DNA of 64,000 bases from Marthasterias glacialis (taxonomy: Eukaryota; Echinodermata; Asteroidea; Forcipulatida; Asteriidae): NCBI GenBank assembly GCA_911728455.2, contig OU452228.1:7800129-7864128 (forward strand), read 5' to 3'. The translations under genes and the position numbers were made by a program. The notes beneath the pieces are model-generated. The model made no database searches. It had not been told where the DNA came from and was given only the letters and a program-made list of their open reading frames with translations. Positions 33,274-44,500 of this stretch are shown piece after piece. Every line of letters begins with the position of its first letter. The first letter of the stretch is position 1.

Positions 33274-36200
33274 ATGACTTTTTCTTCTAGCTTTCTTATA
33301 GTCTTAATATGTGTGGTGCAGTCAGTCATTGTTGGTGCACAATCCTGCGAAAAAGTTGACGACTGTTCTTGTCGAACCTCAGATGGTAAACAAATCAACC
33401 TGCAGTCCTTGGGCTACCAAGACAACAGAGCACCAAGGTAAGGCATAGGTTTCATTGGTCATTTTCATTAGCCGATAAAATGGTTCTTGATTTATTGGTT
33501 GTGATTTATAGTAAATAAGTAAACTCTAAAACAATCTTGACTTTATTGTTGTCTTGTGCATGTTAACAGACTTCCAACTCCCAGTTTTTCTGATCTTTGT
33601 GTATTAATGCAGTTTTTAATTGAATATATTGACTAAGTGTTGGTAAATGTGGTTGGTGGTATTACATGAATGAAATAGATGCTAACTGAATTGAAGGAGT
33701 TGTGTATTAATAGCACTCCGCACTAATGCTAAAAATAGAAGCTCAAAATTGTGATGTCACACAAGTACATGTACCTGGATCTCAGGCGTACATTTCAAAT
33801 TTCACAGACGTAAACATGCGTCGATTTGTGCTTACAATACTTGTGTATATTATGATTAAGAATAATAGTTATGCTTGTCTGAGTTTGGTTTAATGTTGTT
33901 GTTTTTTGGGGGTGGTTTTCTGAGCAAAAATAACGTGGTTGTGACTAAACACTGCTGTTAGTGGACTTGTAACAGTGACTCAAGACATTCTGGCAGGGCT
34001 CATGGATCGTCAGTGTTTTATGTTTACTTGCATGTATTGTACTTCTGATGGCGCACTTCGGCATGCCAGACTGCAGTAGTGGTACAGTACATGCAGTAGT
34101 GTGCATCAAGGCATTGGCGCTCCTATGCGGTGTACGCGTGAGTGGTTGAAAGTTTATCTTACATCTGGGTATTTAAGGAAAATTGACGCCCTTAATGCAG
34201 AGTGCTATTATTAGTTAATTCGTCCCTGCCTTGTTGAAGTTGAATGGGGTTTCAGGTTGTAATATAAACATATTCTAGCAACGAAAAGGAAATTATTTTG
34301 TTCTAAAAACTTGTTACTTCTGCAGTTGGTGGTATAACTTTTCTTTATAGTTTTACACATCTTCTTAGAATGTTTTGTGTGTTACTTGAGGGTGATGGAT
34401 CATTTTATTTTGTAATTCAGGTTTCCCTATGCGCTAGGGCCTGAAAGTGCAGGATGGGAGTATGCATACAATCCGTGTTATCCATTCTCAGATGGGTCTG
34501 GTCGCTGCAACAATGCTGTCGTGAGTAGAATTTGTTTGGACCAGTGCAAAATATTTAAAAGTCATTTTTCCCATTTTTCATTTTGCAAATCCTTCAAGGT
34601 AGGAAAAATTATGAGGTTCATCGGTGGTTTCTTTCTTTTCAGTAAGTGACACATATTTTATGTTAATTGTAATGCTTTGTTTGCTTTGTTGTAGAAGGTC
34701 TGAAGCCATTATTTGTGACAATCCCTTGGTTTTATATTTGTACCATATGTTAGAAGGGAAACTCGGTCAAAAAGCTGTATCTTATTTCATCTGGATCAGT
34801 AACCGTTTCATGTTTTACTAAAACTTTTAGCACTCATAAAGCCTGCTTTATTCTGACACTTTATGAAGTACATCTAAGACTTACTCCTTTTTGCTTATAG
34901 GTGACCTCAATCCTCCAATATTTTCGTCTCCTATGTCACTCTAAACCAACATGTTTGGTCTTAGATAAGATTGGAATTCCTGACCCAGTGATAAGCACTT
35001 GTTATTTGGGCCAACAGCCCATAGTCCTTCTGCATCCTTCATTTTGGCAAAGAGCACAGAGGAAGATTTGGGAGGGTATAGGGGATTGTTAACGTCTCAG
35101 CTACAACACTGTAACAGATTGATACTCTCAAGGTTAACCGCCTGAGCTTCCCAACCTTGTTTGCAGATGTGCCAACGATACAAAGGCTCAACTACAGAAA
35201 TCTTTAATATCGGAGATGCCTCTGCAATTTGGGACTACGATGCTGAGGGCATTTATATTGAATATTCTCACACTGATAGTGAACCCGTAACCAGGCAAGT
35301 AACAGATTATAACAAACGCTTCTTTTCTAACATTCAACAAATAGATTAGTGAGGAAATTATATTTAAATCATCTTTTTCTTGACAATTACGTGGACGTGA
35401 GAACAAAGAGGGAGGTATGAAATAAAGCTCTGGTCTCTGCAGGCACATTTTTAGCAATATATTCACATTATTTATTTGCAGGACATCACAAGTCTACTTA
35501 GTGTGTGATCCAAATGCAGATGTTCCAATATTGGAGCGACAAGGACAAAGTGGATTTCAAACCCTATTTGTAAGTCAGTGTCAATTGTGAAACGATACAT
35601 TAGTAGAAGAAACGGAAAAAGGGCTTACACAGCAAATGGTAGGGACAAAGTTATTGTAGCTTCCTTTTTATCCTTGGCTTGAAGACCTGCTGTTCCTTAG
35701 TGACAAGTTGCTGTCAGTATTTCAGAACTGGTTGAATAACACTCTGGTCCAAGCTGATATGTTGTCCTACTTTGTTGCTCAGGAAATTTCACCGCTTTAC
35801 TTGTCTTTCAAAAAGCAATGTAGGGTCTTGTGGCATAACTGAACTAGGAGAGTCGCAGTGGTATTTTGGGCAAAGGTGCTCTGCTTCTGTACTTCAAGGG
35901 CTGTCTCTATCTCTGCTGCCACTGAATCATGTTGTTTTTATTCTCTGGACCGTTTGGAGAGTATAAAGACAGTATGACTTAAAAGCCTTGATTTATTTTG
36001 AAAGATTTTGGTAATTGTTCAGTTAAATGACAAGTATAAATGCATCGTTCCCCACAGCTTTTTGCACTGACGACAAAGTGTGCTTGCCCAGGAACATGTG
36101 AAACAGCACCACCTCCAACTCAAGTTCCAACTCAAGCTCCACAGGCATCTGGGATAAGTCCTGGTTCTGTTCTATGTATCCTGTAAGTTTTATTTCCAAA

Positions 36201-39200
36201 GTGATATCCTCGCCTGCCTTCCATATGTCACAACCCTTTCAGCCCAAATGGCGACTCTAGTCGACTGTGCACCATACCCTGCTTGAGCCCCAATGGTGAC
36301 TATAGTCCACTGTGTACCATACCCTGCTTGAGCCCCAATGGTGACTATAGTCCACTGTGCACCATACCCTGCTTGAGCCCCAATGGTGACTCTAGTCGAC
36401 TGTGCACCATACCCTGCTTGAGCCCCAATGGTGACTATAGTCGACTGTGTACCATACCCTGCTTGAGCCCCAATGGTGACTATAGTCCACTGTGCACCAT
36501 ACCCTGCTCGAGCCCCGATGGCGACTATAGTCGACTGTGCACCATACCCTGCTTGAGCCCCAATGGTGACTCTAGTCGACTGTGCACCATACCCTGCTTG
36601 AGCCCCAATGGTGACTCTAGTCGACTGTGCACCATACCCTGCTTGAGCCCCAATGGTGACTATAGTCCACTGTGCACCATACCCTGCTCGAGCCCCGATG
36701 GCGACTATAGTCGACTGTGCACCATACCCTGCTTGAGCCCCAATGGTGACTCTAGTCGACTGTGCACCATACCCTGCTTGAGCCCCAATGGTGACTATAG
36801 TCCACTGTGCACCATACCCTGCTTGAGCCCAAATGGTGACTCTAGTCGACTGTGCACCATACCCTGCTTGAGCCCCAATGGCGACTCTAGTCAACTGTGC
36901 ACCATACCCTGCTTGAGCCCCAATGGTGACTTTAGTCAAACAAGGTCACACACAAAACTGCACTCAAGCCAGAGCACAAGGGCCATTTGTTATAAAGCTG
37001 TAAATTTGTCCATGTTCGCCCTCCATACTCAAGCTTACCATCAATGGAAAGAGAAAGATTGGATATTTCTAATGATGGTAAAATAGAATAAGGTTACTGT
37101 TATGCAATCCTTTCAAATTGGAGTGGAAAGATCCGAACTGCCAAACACCTATGGAACACCATATGGTTGTGTACAAAAAAGTGTTTTGAATTTACAGATC
37201 ACACTGAGGAAACAAAGACCAAGAATTTGGACATTTATTGGCCGATCTCAATAATTTGTTGGATGCGAAGAAAGGAAATTCAATAAGAAAGAATTGTTTC
37301 ATTATTTAATTTGCTCTAAAACAACATCTTCAAGGTGAAAATAGAGTTTGTAAAAATGGCCTTTGCACAACAGCTTCCTGATGTGTAAGAATGTGAGGTT
37401 AACACTTCTTGAGTGGTCAAACATTGAGGGCACCACAGGCTGCATGTCAAACAATGTGGGGCTTAGAGGGGTAAGAGTTCACACACACATATTGGTCCAT
37501 AAACTGAAAAATATCTGTTACAAGCATGGTGTCCCTGTTACATCGTTACCATGATTTTTTTTTTAGAATATTAATAAAAATATGAGGCAAGGTGGTGTGG
37601 GATGGATTTGAAACTTTCTGAAATCTTACGAAATCCAAACAAAACGTGATGATTGACAAAGTTCAAACATAAATTAGCATCAACATTTTGTTCTAACAAA
37701 AATGATCATATTGAAAAATGTCACAATTTCTGTCCCACCTTCTTGGAATGACCCATATGTTGCATGATATGTCCTTGAATATTTCTCTACACTATTTTTT
37801 CCCTGCAATCTTGAATAGTTGTGTCAATGTCTTCTTAAAGTGCCTCTTTAATTTTCTAAAATTTAATTCAGGGACAGATATGTTGAATTCATAAACTGAC
37901 CCTTATTCGAAGGTGCAATCAATCATGCAGTGACATAACAATTAATTGACCGTTAAGTTTTGTTTTCATTGTAAATTTCAGGTTTTCTCTTCTGGTTGTG
38001 GGTTACTTTGTCGGCGGTGCTCTATACATGAGATTCAGACGCAATGCTCAGGGGAAAGAAATTATCCCCAACTATGAAATGTGGGTAGGAGTGCCTGGCA
38101 ACATCAAGGTATGTTGGAAGATGACTAATCGTAATTGATCAGTGAGCCTTAGGCTAGTTCACCTGGGCCCAATTTCATGGCTCTGCTTACTGCGTCATTC
38201 TGCGCTTACGAAGACCATTCGCCGCTTACGAGGTTAGCGCCGAATTTCTGCGCTAGCTGTGTAAGCGAGGAATCCTTGGTTACGTGAACTACGCAGGCGC
38301 ACAAGCAAAAATTCCTTGCTAACCCATGAAATATGCTTAAGTAAGCGCGGAATTTTCTGCTTCCGCAAGCGCCGATTTTTTGCTTACGGTAAGCAGCGCC
38401 TTGAAATTGGGCACTGATGTCCTCATTACAATAATCTTGGTTGTGCCATTTGGGGAGTTGATGTCCCCCTGTGTTGTACAGTGTAGTGGGCATTTTAGGC
38501 AATGTGGCATTTACAGGCTTACCATAAAATTGATCTGCTTCTTATCTTCCAAAATGGTGAGAGTGTCAGACAGTAGCCGTGTATATTTGGTACAAGGGGT
38601 CAAAAGAGAGATCCATTAAGTTCCGCCCCACAATGCATTGGCCAATCGCAAGTGCTAACGCGTGTTCAAAAGTCCTACAGGAGACTGGGTAAATTTAATT
38701 CAATTTGTGGGTGAACAAAAGAAATTTGGAAAAAAAAATTAACTGAATTAATTTTACTTGTGGTTTATTACTTGATATTTGACATAAATAGTTGTATCCC
38801 CTTATGGTGATCCGTGTACTGCGGCTTCCTGGGTTGTATCTTAAACGTGGGTGTGATTCCTGGTTATACTGCAGTTTCAGGCTGTATGGCTTCCGACTGG
38901 CACCCCCGAACAACTATATTGACAAAATAGGAAGACCGCCAACATTAGGGCTAGAAAGCTGAGTTAGTAGAGCGCTGGCACATTTATCCGGAGGTCACAG
39001 ATTCAAATCCCGTTCGAGTCAATTTTTCTTTTCTTTTCAAAAATTGAATTAAATTTACCCAGTTTCCCTTGTGGCTTCTTACTTGTCTTTAAAATCGCAA
39101 CACAAACTATATGCACACGTTTCTGCCATTTTGATTGCTGCGTCGTGTCTTTTGTGTGTGGCAGAGGGCAGAGGGCAGAGCAAGATGCATTTGTCATGTA

Positions 39201-39507
39201 CTACCCATGCGGGTGCCATTGATAGTCATTTGTTATGGTGGGTAGGCTTTATGGATCAGTTTATTCCTACCCATAACACGGTTGGAATTCGTCTTGAAGT
39301 CATCACTTTACAGTTACTGAACCATAGACACACCCATGAAGTCAGACTTTCTGTCCAAAACCCCGCTAATAATTGCCACTTTTTGCCGGTTTGTTGTTGC
39401 AAACATGTGCATTTATTTTTATTTATTTATTTATTTTTTTTCAGGATGGAATTATTTTTGTCACTGGCTGTGGAACCAAAAAGATGGGATATGAGGAACA
39501 GAAATAG
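33274..39507 (+). CDS. Cation-dependent mannose-6-phosphate-receptor-like type I membrane protein, gene 1
   Basis: Seven exons: 33274-33437, 34421-34520, 35167-35294, 35482-35569, 36058-36182, 37982-38108 and 39445-39507; 264 residues. A signal peptide of about 22 residues ends near VVGA. The lumenal part has ten cysteines, including DDCSC, NPCYPF, a CQR, VCDP and CACPGTC. A Pro/Thr/Gln-rich stalk follows at about 171-190. One membrane helix lies at about 197-218 with VGGALYMRF, and the tail of about 46 residues includes GKEIIPNYEMW and DGIIFVTGCG. The helix-tail block parallels the vertebrate CD-MPR pattern (VGG.LY.R, AKG, P...FW, DG..FV). The protein probably sits in the secretory or endosomal pathway. 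Sugar binding is unproven, because the usual Gln/Arg/Glu/Tyr ligand residues are not obvious. Exon 3 uses a GC donor. Intron 5 holds the 36240 minisatellite. A likely poly(A) signal is ATTAAA at 39582. Confidence 0.85.
36240..36935. repeat. 45-bp minisatellite, about 15 units, in gene 1 intron 5
   Basis: Units read ACCATACCCTGCTTGAGCCC followed by CAATGGTGACTATAGTCGAC and TGTGC. They also form a four-unit (180-bp) higher-order pattern in places. Because 45 is a multiple of three and the unit has no stop, long false frames open on both strands (267 and 249 codons). The same unit, inverted, occurs about twice at 293-376 and once at 11955-11998. Confidence 0.95.
36940..37395 (-). repeat. Inverted third copy of the duplication's left flank
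   Basis: On the minus strand this follows 11500-11950 (TGTACACAACCATATGGTGT, CTTTATAACAAATGGCCC and others) across the junction where copy B begins. It therefore shows that the 11500-11660 sequence belongs to the same repeat. It directly abuts the 36240 minisatellite. Confidence 0.8.
38164..38413. mobile_element. Fold-back MITE 'GCCCAATTTCA' in gene 1 intron 6
   Basis: GGGCCCAATTTCATGGCTCT is mirrored by AGCAGCGCCTTGAAATTGGG. The inside is rich in GCGCTTACG/GTAAGCGC motifs. Confidence 0.75.
38685..39062. mobile_element. Inverted-repeat element enclosing a tRNA-like SINE head
   Basis: CTGGGTAAATTTAATTCAAT at the left is mirrored by ATTGAATTAAATTTACCCAG at the right. Inside, at about 38958-39020, GAGTTAGTAGAGCGCTGGCA and GATTCAAATCCCG look like tRNA boxes A and B. 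It lies in intron 6 of receptor-like gene 1. Confidence 0.65.
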
Positions 39508-39581
39508 GTGTTTATGTTTAGTATGATCAAATCGTGCATGAACTTTGCTGATACTTTTTGATAAATTTTTTAATTTGTTGC

Positions 39582-39587
39582 ATTAAA
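39582..39587 (+). terminator. Putative poly(A) signal of receptor-like gene 1
   Basis: ATTAAA lies 75 bp after the stop codon in AT-rich sequence. It is a common variant signal. Confidence 0.35.
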
Positions 39588-40314
39588 CTTATTCAAATTT
39601 TAATGATTGTATTGTTTTGATTTTAATGACACTTTGTTTTTCCTCCAGTAACAAAAAACATACCTCTGTAACAAATACTAAAACAATGCTTCTTTTATTC
39701 AGCATTCTGGTTCACTTTCAGTTCAAGTAAATAAGGAACTATATGTTATTATTTATGTTTTACCATACACCGATGTGTATCAAGCACTGTATACTCAGTA
39801 TTTTCACCGAGTCCTTTGATAAAAATCCACATGCATATTACTCGGGTGGGATTTGAACCCTAGACCTTTGCCAATCTAGAGCAGATGTCGTTTTGCTCAA
39901 CTTTCGCTCAAATTATATGTTGCAATGCTGCTTTTTTTCATGCAATGCTGTTTCTCTGTTTAAAACTTTTGAGGGGGAGGAGAAGCTAGTTTATAGGTGA
40001 TCATGTAATTTATTCTAGGAAGAAGAGACTTGATTCACTTGTGGTTCATCTCAGAACCATAACTTCTTCCTGTCACACATGAACCAGTTTCCCCTAACCT
40101 TCTTCATCATACGAAGCTTCAAAAGTTATACACATATTGGATGCATGTGAGTGCATTGTCGGAGAATACAATCTTGAGGTAAAATCTGGACTATTCCATT
40201 TCACGAGGCAAGGCCAAGTCAAATGGTAAAGCCAGATTACACAGAGTAATTTATATTCTGTGACAACGCACAAAGCAATTGCATTCAATATTTGTCTTAT
40301 ATAACTCACACATA

Positions 40315-40563
40315 CATCCTTGTCATTTGAATTTTTTTCACAATAAACATAAAAAAGACAAGGTTCCTCAACCTACTAGTAGTAACGAATTTGTCTTCAA
40401 GCAAACTTGACACACATCTTAAAATAGCGCAATACGTGGGGTGTGATAATATTTACCGTCCATTAATTATCAATATTGAACGGTTCAATGTCGCAACAGT
40501 AAATACAACGCAAAATAAAGGATGACACGTGGCTTATGTTCCACTGATCAAATGACAAGGATA
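40315..40563. mobile_element. Small inverted-repeat element downstream of gene 1
   Basis: ATCCTTGTCATTTGA at the left is mirrored by TCAAATGACAAGGAT at the right, about 249 bp apart. No coding frame is seen. Confidence 0.5.
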
Positions 40564-41223
40564 TCTCTGTGTGTGATATATGATATTAATTAATTACTTC
40601 TTATTGAGATAACTTACTTTTGAGTGTACTTCTTACTCGAAATGCAGTAAATGTAACTTTTAATTTAGTCAAGTTTAAAAACATTTTGAAAGTACTTTTT
40701 GAATTTTTTTAAACACTGTGTATTATTTTATAACTCAAATTATTGTTCTTTATGGTTCCCCATAAAAATTACACTTTTGTGTTTTACTAACTGATGTTTA
40801 ATGACTGTATGTTTGATTTGTTGTGTTACTTTGGAAAGTAATTTATTACTAACAGCAAAGTTTTGATGATGATGGAAGGAAGTTGCTTTAAGTTGCATGT
40901 TTTGTGTAAGAGACTAAATCCATTCCAGTTTTACATTTTCATGCTAACGGGCATCTTTGTTTGACTCCCGGTATGTGCAAATGCAATACCAGTACCATTA
41001 CTGTGCACCAAAAAAGGACCAGACCATTTCTTTCTATTCAGGTCTCACCTTGGTGATTTGCATTAGTATTTACAAACAAATTTGACGATGCTTGTTTGGG
41101 GATAACATGGTGGATAATGAGCTGTATTCTTGACCTTGTTTGACCTTTGTCCTTATCAGATCCGTGAGTAAACAAAGTATCTTTGTTTTGTTTTTCCCTA
41201 TCTCTTTGGCAAGTGTAAAATAG

Positions 41224-41230
41224 TATAAAA
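41224..41230 (+). promoter_or_regulatory. TATA box of receptor-like gene 2
   Basis: TATAAAAGG lies about 300 bp upstream of the gene 2 start codon. Transcription would begin near 41255, leaving a 5' UTR of about 270 bp. No equivalent box was found at the same distance from gene 1. Confidence 0.45.
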
Positions 41231-41389
41231 GGAGGCCTGTATAAGTGTTTTGCCTTGAACGGGTTTTAGTTTGAAAGCAAGCTACACGTATCTTTTACCT
41301 AGATTTGTGATTATTGGACTTTGCTTCAAAGGTAGACAGAAATCACCAATGTCAATAGATTTCTGAATAAATGCATAACCAAAGTCAGT

Positions 41390-41526
41390 AGCCATGTGAA
41401 AAAGTACCAGGTTATCAATGAGAGGTCACAGTGTAGCTAGTCATAGTACAATGCCATGTTCACTCCCCTTTAGTGGGTTCAGAATTTAGCTGTTCAGCGG
41501 GGTTTTTTTTTTTCTTTGGTGAAATA
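41390..41526 (+). promoter_or_regulatory. Conserved upstream block of receptor-like gene 2
   Basis: Counterpart of 33141-33273, with the same ordered motifs ending in CTTTGGTGAAATA before the ATG. A run of ten T at about 41503-41512 is new here. Confidence 0.45.
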
Positions 41527-44500
41527 ATGACTTTTTCTTCTAGCTTTCTCACAGTCTTACTATGTGTGGTGCAGTCAGTCGTTGTTGGTGCACAATCCTG
41601 CGAAAAAATTGACGACTGTTCTTGTCAAACCTCGGATGGTAAACAAATCAACCTCCAGTCCTTGGGCTATCAAGACTCCAGCACACCAAGGTAATGTTTT
41701 GTTCTCCCCTTGTTAAAGTATTGAGTGTACAGTTTCTGTTTCTGATATTAACTGGCGACAATGTTTTTGCCAGAGTAAGATATGAACTCCTGGTGCATTG
41801 TTCTTGAAAATATCTTGTTTGATACTAAAAAAAAATGATGGAGTGTATTTCCTCATTCAGGTTTCCCTATGTATTAGGACCTGTATCTGCTGGTTGGGAG
41901 TATGCATACAATCCGTGTTACCCATTCTCAGATGGGTCAGTCGAGTGCAAGAATGCTGTAGTGAGTAGAATTTTTTTTTTTTTTTTTTTTGAATTTATTT
42001 CAATTTTTGATATCAAATGGCTATTTAATATGACAGTGGCATACTAACTTCTTCGTGGAATCATTTATGCACTTTCTGTTAATGATAATGTATAACAAAT
42101 GAAACAGGTTGATGGATGATTCTCTTGAATCAAAGGTAAGAAAAAAAGTATGCTGTCGTAAAATCATGAATCTTGAATCCTAGCTTAGAATTACAAGCAG
42201 CATTGTTAGTATTGTTTTTTTCTTTATGCTGTCATGTAATAAATGATGTTGAATGGAACTTAACCCTTTAGCCCTCATACCGCCCGGTAGCGCCACGCCT
42301 ATTACTCCGCAAACCGCCCGCAACTGCCCTCAAAGTTTGACAAGTTGTAATTTGAGTTTTACATACGCGATTGAAATGCGTCAAACAGCCGTATGTAGAG
42401 CACAATGTCAAGCTTGCAATGGCTTAAAATAGTACGTGGTCCCCATAAGAAAAAATGACATTATCCACCTCCAAAGGTTCAAAGGTCGGAAGTCATATCG
42501 CCAAACCACTGCATGTACCCCATGCGCAACATATCGAGTGGTTGTTTCTGTTTGTGGGCAGACCGTATTTTATGTACGGTGTATTTCACGCACAATGTAC
42601 ACAGTAATGGCGACTGCGTTTGTTTTCACTCTAAAACTTACGGTTGTTTTGACACGGAATACCATAAGTTGGAAGTATTTTACAGACAGTTTTCGGTAAA
42701 CAAGTTGTTCTGTAGATAACATAGGCATTTAATCTTACTTCCAAAGGTATGTTGTGATTATTTTTAACTTTCCACGTAACAAACGTTTATTTCGTACACG
42801 AACAATGTTTCCTAATTTTAGCTGATGTGTCTTATGTTTCCAACCTCATTGCTTTGATTTGGTAAAGCAAACAAAACAACTGTGCAAATCATTCCAAAGG
42901 TAATTTCATCCTCTACACAATTAACTAAACTTGTAACACAAGAAAATAATCACAACAAAAGTTACCTAAGGATTTCTATGCACAGTAGAAAATCTTGTGA
43001 ATTTCCTTGGCACGTTCAAGGAGTAAATGACGCGATGTTTAATTGTGCGCAAGTGCTAAAGGGTTAATGGAATATTAATAAAGCATAAATAGTACTGATC
43101 CACAAAATACAATGTAGACACTACAACCACCCTATGGACAAACTTTACTGACATAATTATAAAATGACTTGGGATTACTGCAGTAATTAGCGTCGCAAGA
43201 TCAGTGTTAATGCTCCCGCTCTATCTCTTTGTCAGTCTTGGTACCTTACTTCCCAGTCTTGACTCTAACATGGCATTGTTTACATTCCATTTGCTGATTA
43301 CGTGCCAAATGTTTGGTTCCATCAGGTTTGCCAAAGAAATCAGGAAGACCACTCTGAGATTTATAATATTGGGGATGCCACTGCAACTTGGAGTTTTGAT
43401 GGTCAGAGTCTTTCCATTGGATATTCCCATACTGATGATGAGAACCCACCAGTAACAAGGTAAATTATAAGATTTTCTCTTTATTTTTCCTTTATTTTTT
43501 GGGGGGCGATTAGTTCAGCGGAACAGTAGGCTGAGCATAATCGGACACACTCTGCATCGAGAACCATCCCCAGGATCGTTCCTTTGGGGAACAGTGAAGA
43601 CTGCAACCCTCCACCAACTGTGGCGAATGAGCATTGACAAATACTGTACAATGTGTTCACTGCATTATTGTGTGGTAGTATCTATTGTACTTCAGCATTA
43701 TAAAGTTTAAACTCAATTATCTGTGAGCAAAACCATTATTCTTTGGCAAGTTGTGCAGTTCATCACTGACCAAAGACATTATAAGAAGGGAAGGGTTGAC
43801 GCGTAAAAACAAAGCAGAGTTTGCCCATTCATATGACAGGCCTAGTATTTTTATTTGTTTCTTATCGAGTCAGAGAAGCCATTTTATATTCCACAAACTT
43901 AATAAAGCCTGCCTGTAACACACAAAATACACATATCGTCACCGTTTTCACGAACAGCAAATCTGTCAAAAATAATTTTTTTGACAGTTTTTTGTTTTTT
44001 CCAATTTTCTAAATGTATTTGGTGTCCTTAACATTTCTGCAAAGTTTTATGTCCTGAAAGTGATTAGTTTGCTTATTACGCTAATTGCTAAAATGGTGAA
44101 TCATTGTACTTCTCTGATTTGCGTTTTCACGAAGTGACAAATTCGCGCACTGTGTGTATAAACGAACGGCGGCTGTGTGGGGCAAATATGTTGTACTCAG
44201 CATTTTGCGTTTTCAGAAAGGGAAAAAATCCGCGCATGGTGTGTAAACAACTTCCGTGCATGTGCGTACTTCATGTGTAAACAAATGGCACGCTATGGGG
44301 CAAATCCGCTGTACTCAGCATTTTGCATTTTCACGAAGTGACAAATCTTTTCTGAGCTTAGCAGCTGTTTAACAAAGCACCAAAAGAAATAAAAAGGTGT
44401 CTGTTTGTTTTATTTAACTTATACACCACCGTATCACAGGAAGATATTACATACTTTCGATAAAAAGACCGGTCAAAAAACAATTTTCAGAATGTGAAAA

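Noticed and set aside
36240..36935. CRISPR array
   Set aside because: Direct repeats have no distinct spacers and the host is an animal; it is a tandem minisatellite.
36190..37086. Open frames of 249 and 267 codons on opposite strands at the minisatellite
   Set aside because: The 45-bp unit is a multiple of three without stops, so both strands stay open. There is no start context, signal or family match, and the array lies inside an intron of receptor-like gene 1.
38371..39526. Plus-strand frame of 151 codons at 39071-39526 as a separate gene
   Set aside because: It overlaps the last exon of receptor-like gene 1 in another frame and contains a Phe-rich run from a T-rich splice acceptor tract.
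41473..41526. Upstream in-frame ATG extending receptor-like gene 2 by 18 residues
   Set aside because: The extension is Phe-rich from a poly-T run and is not shared by gene 1, while the 41527 start gives matching signal peptides.
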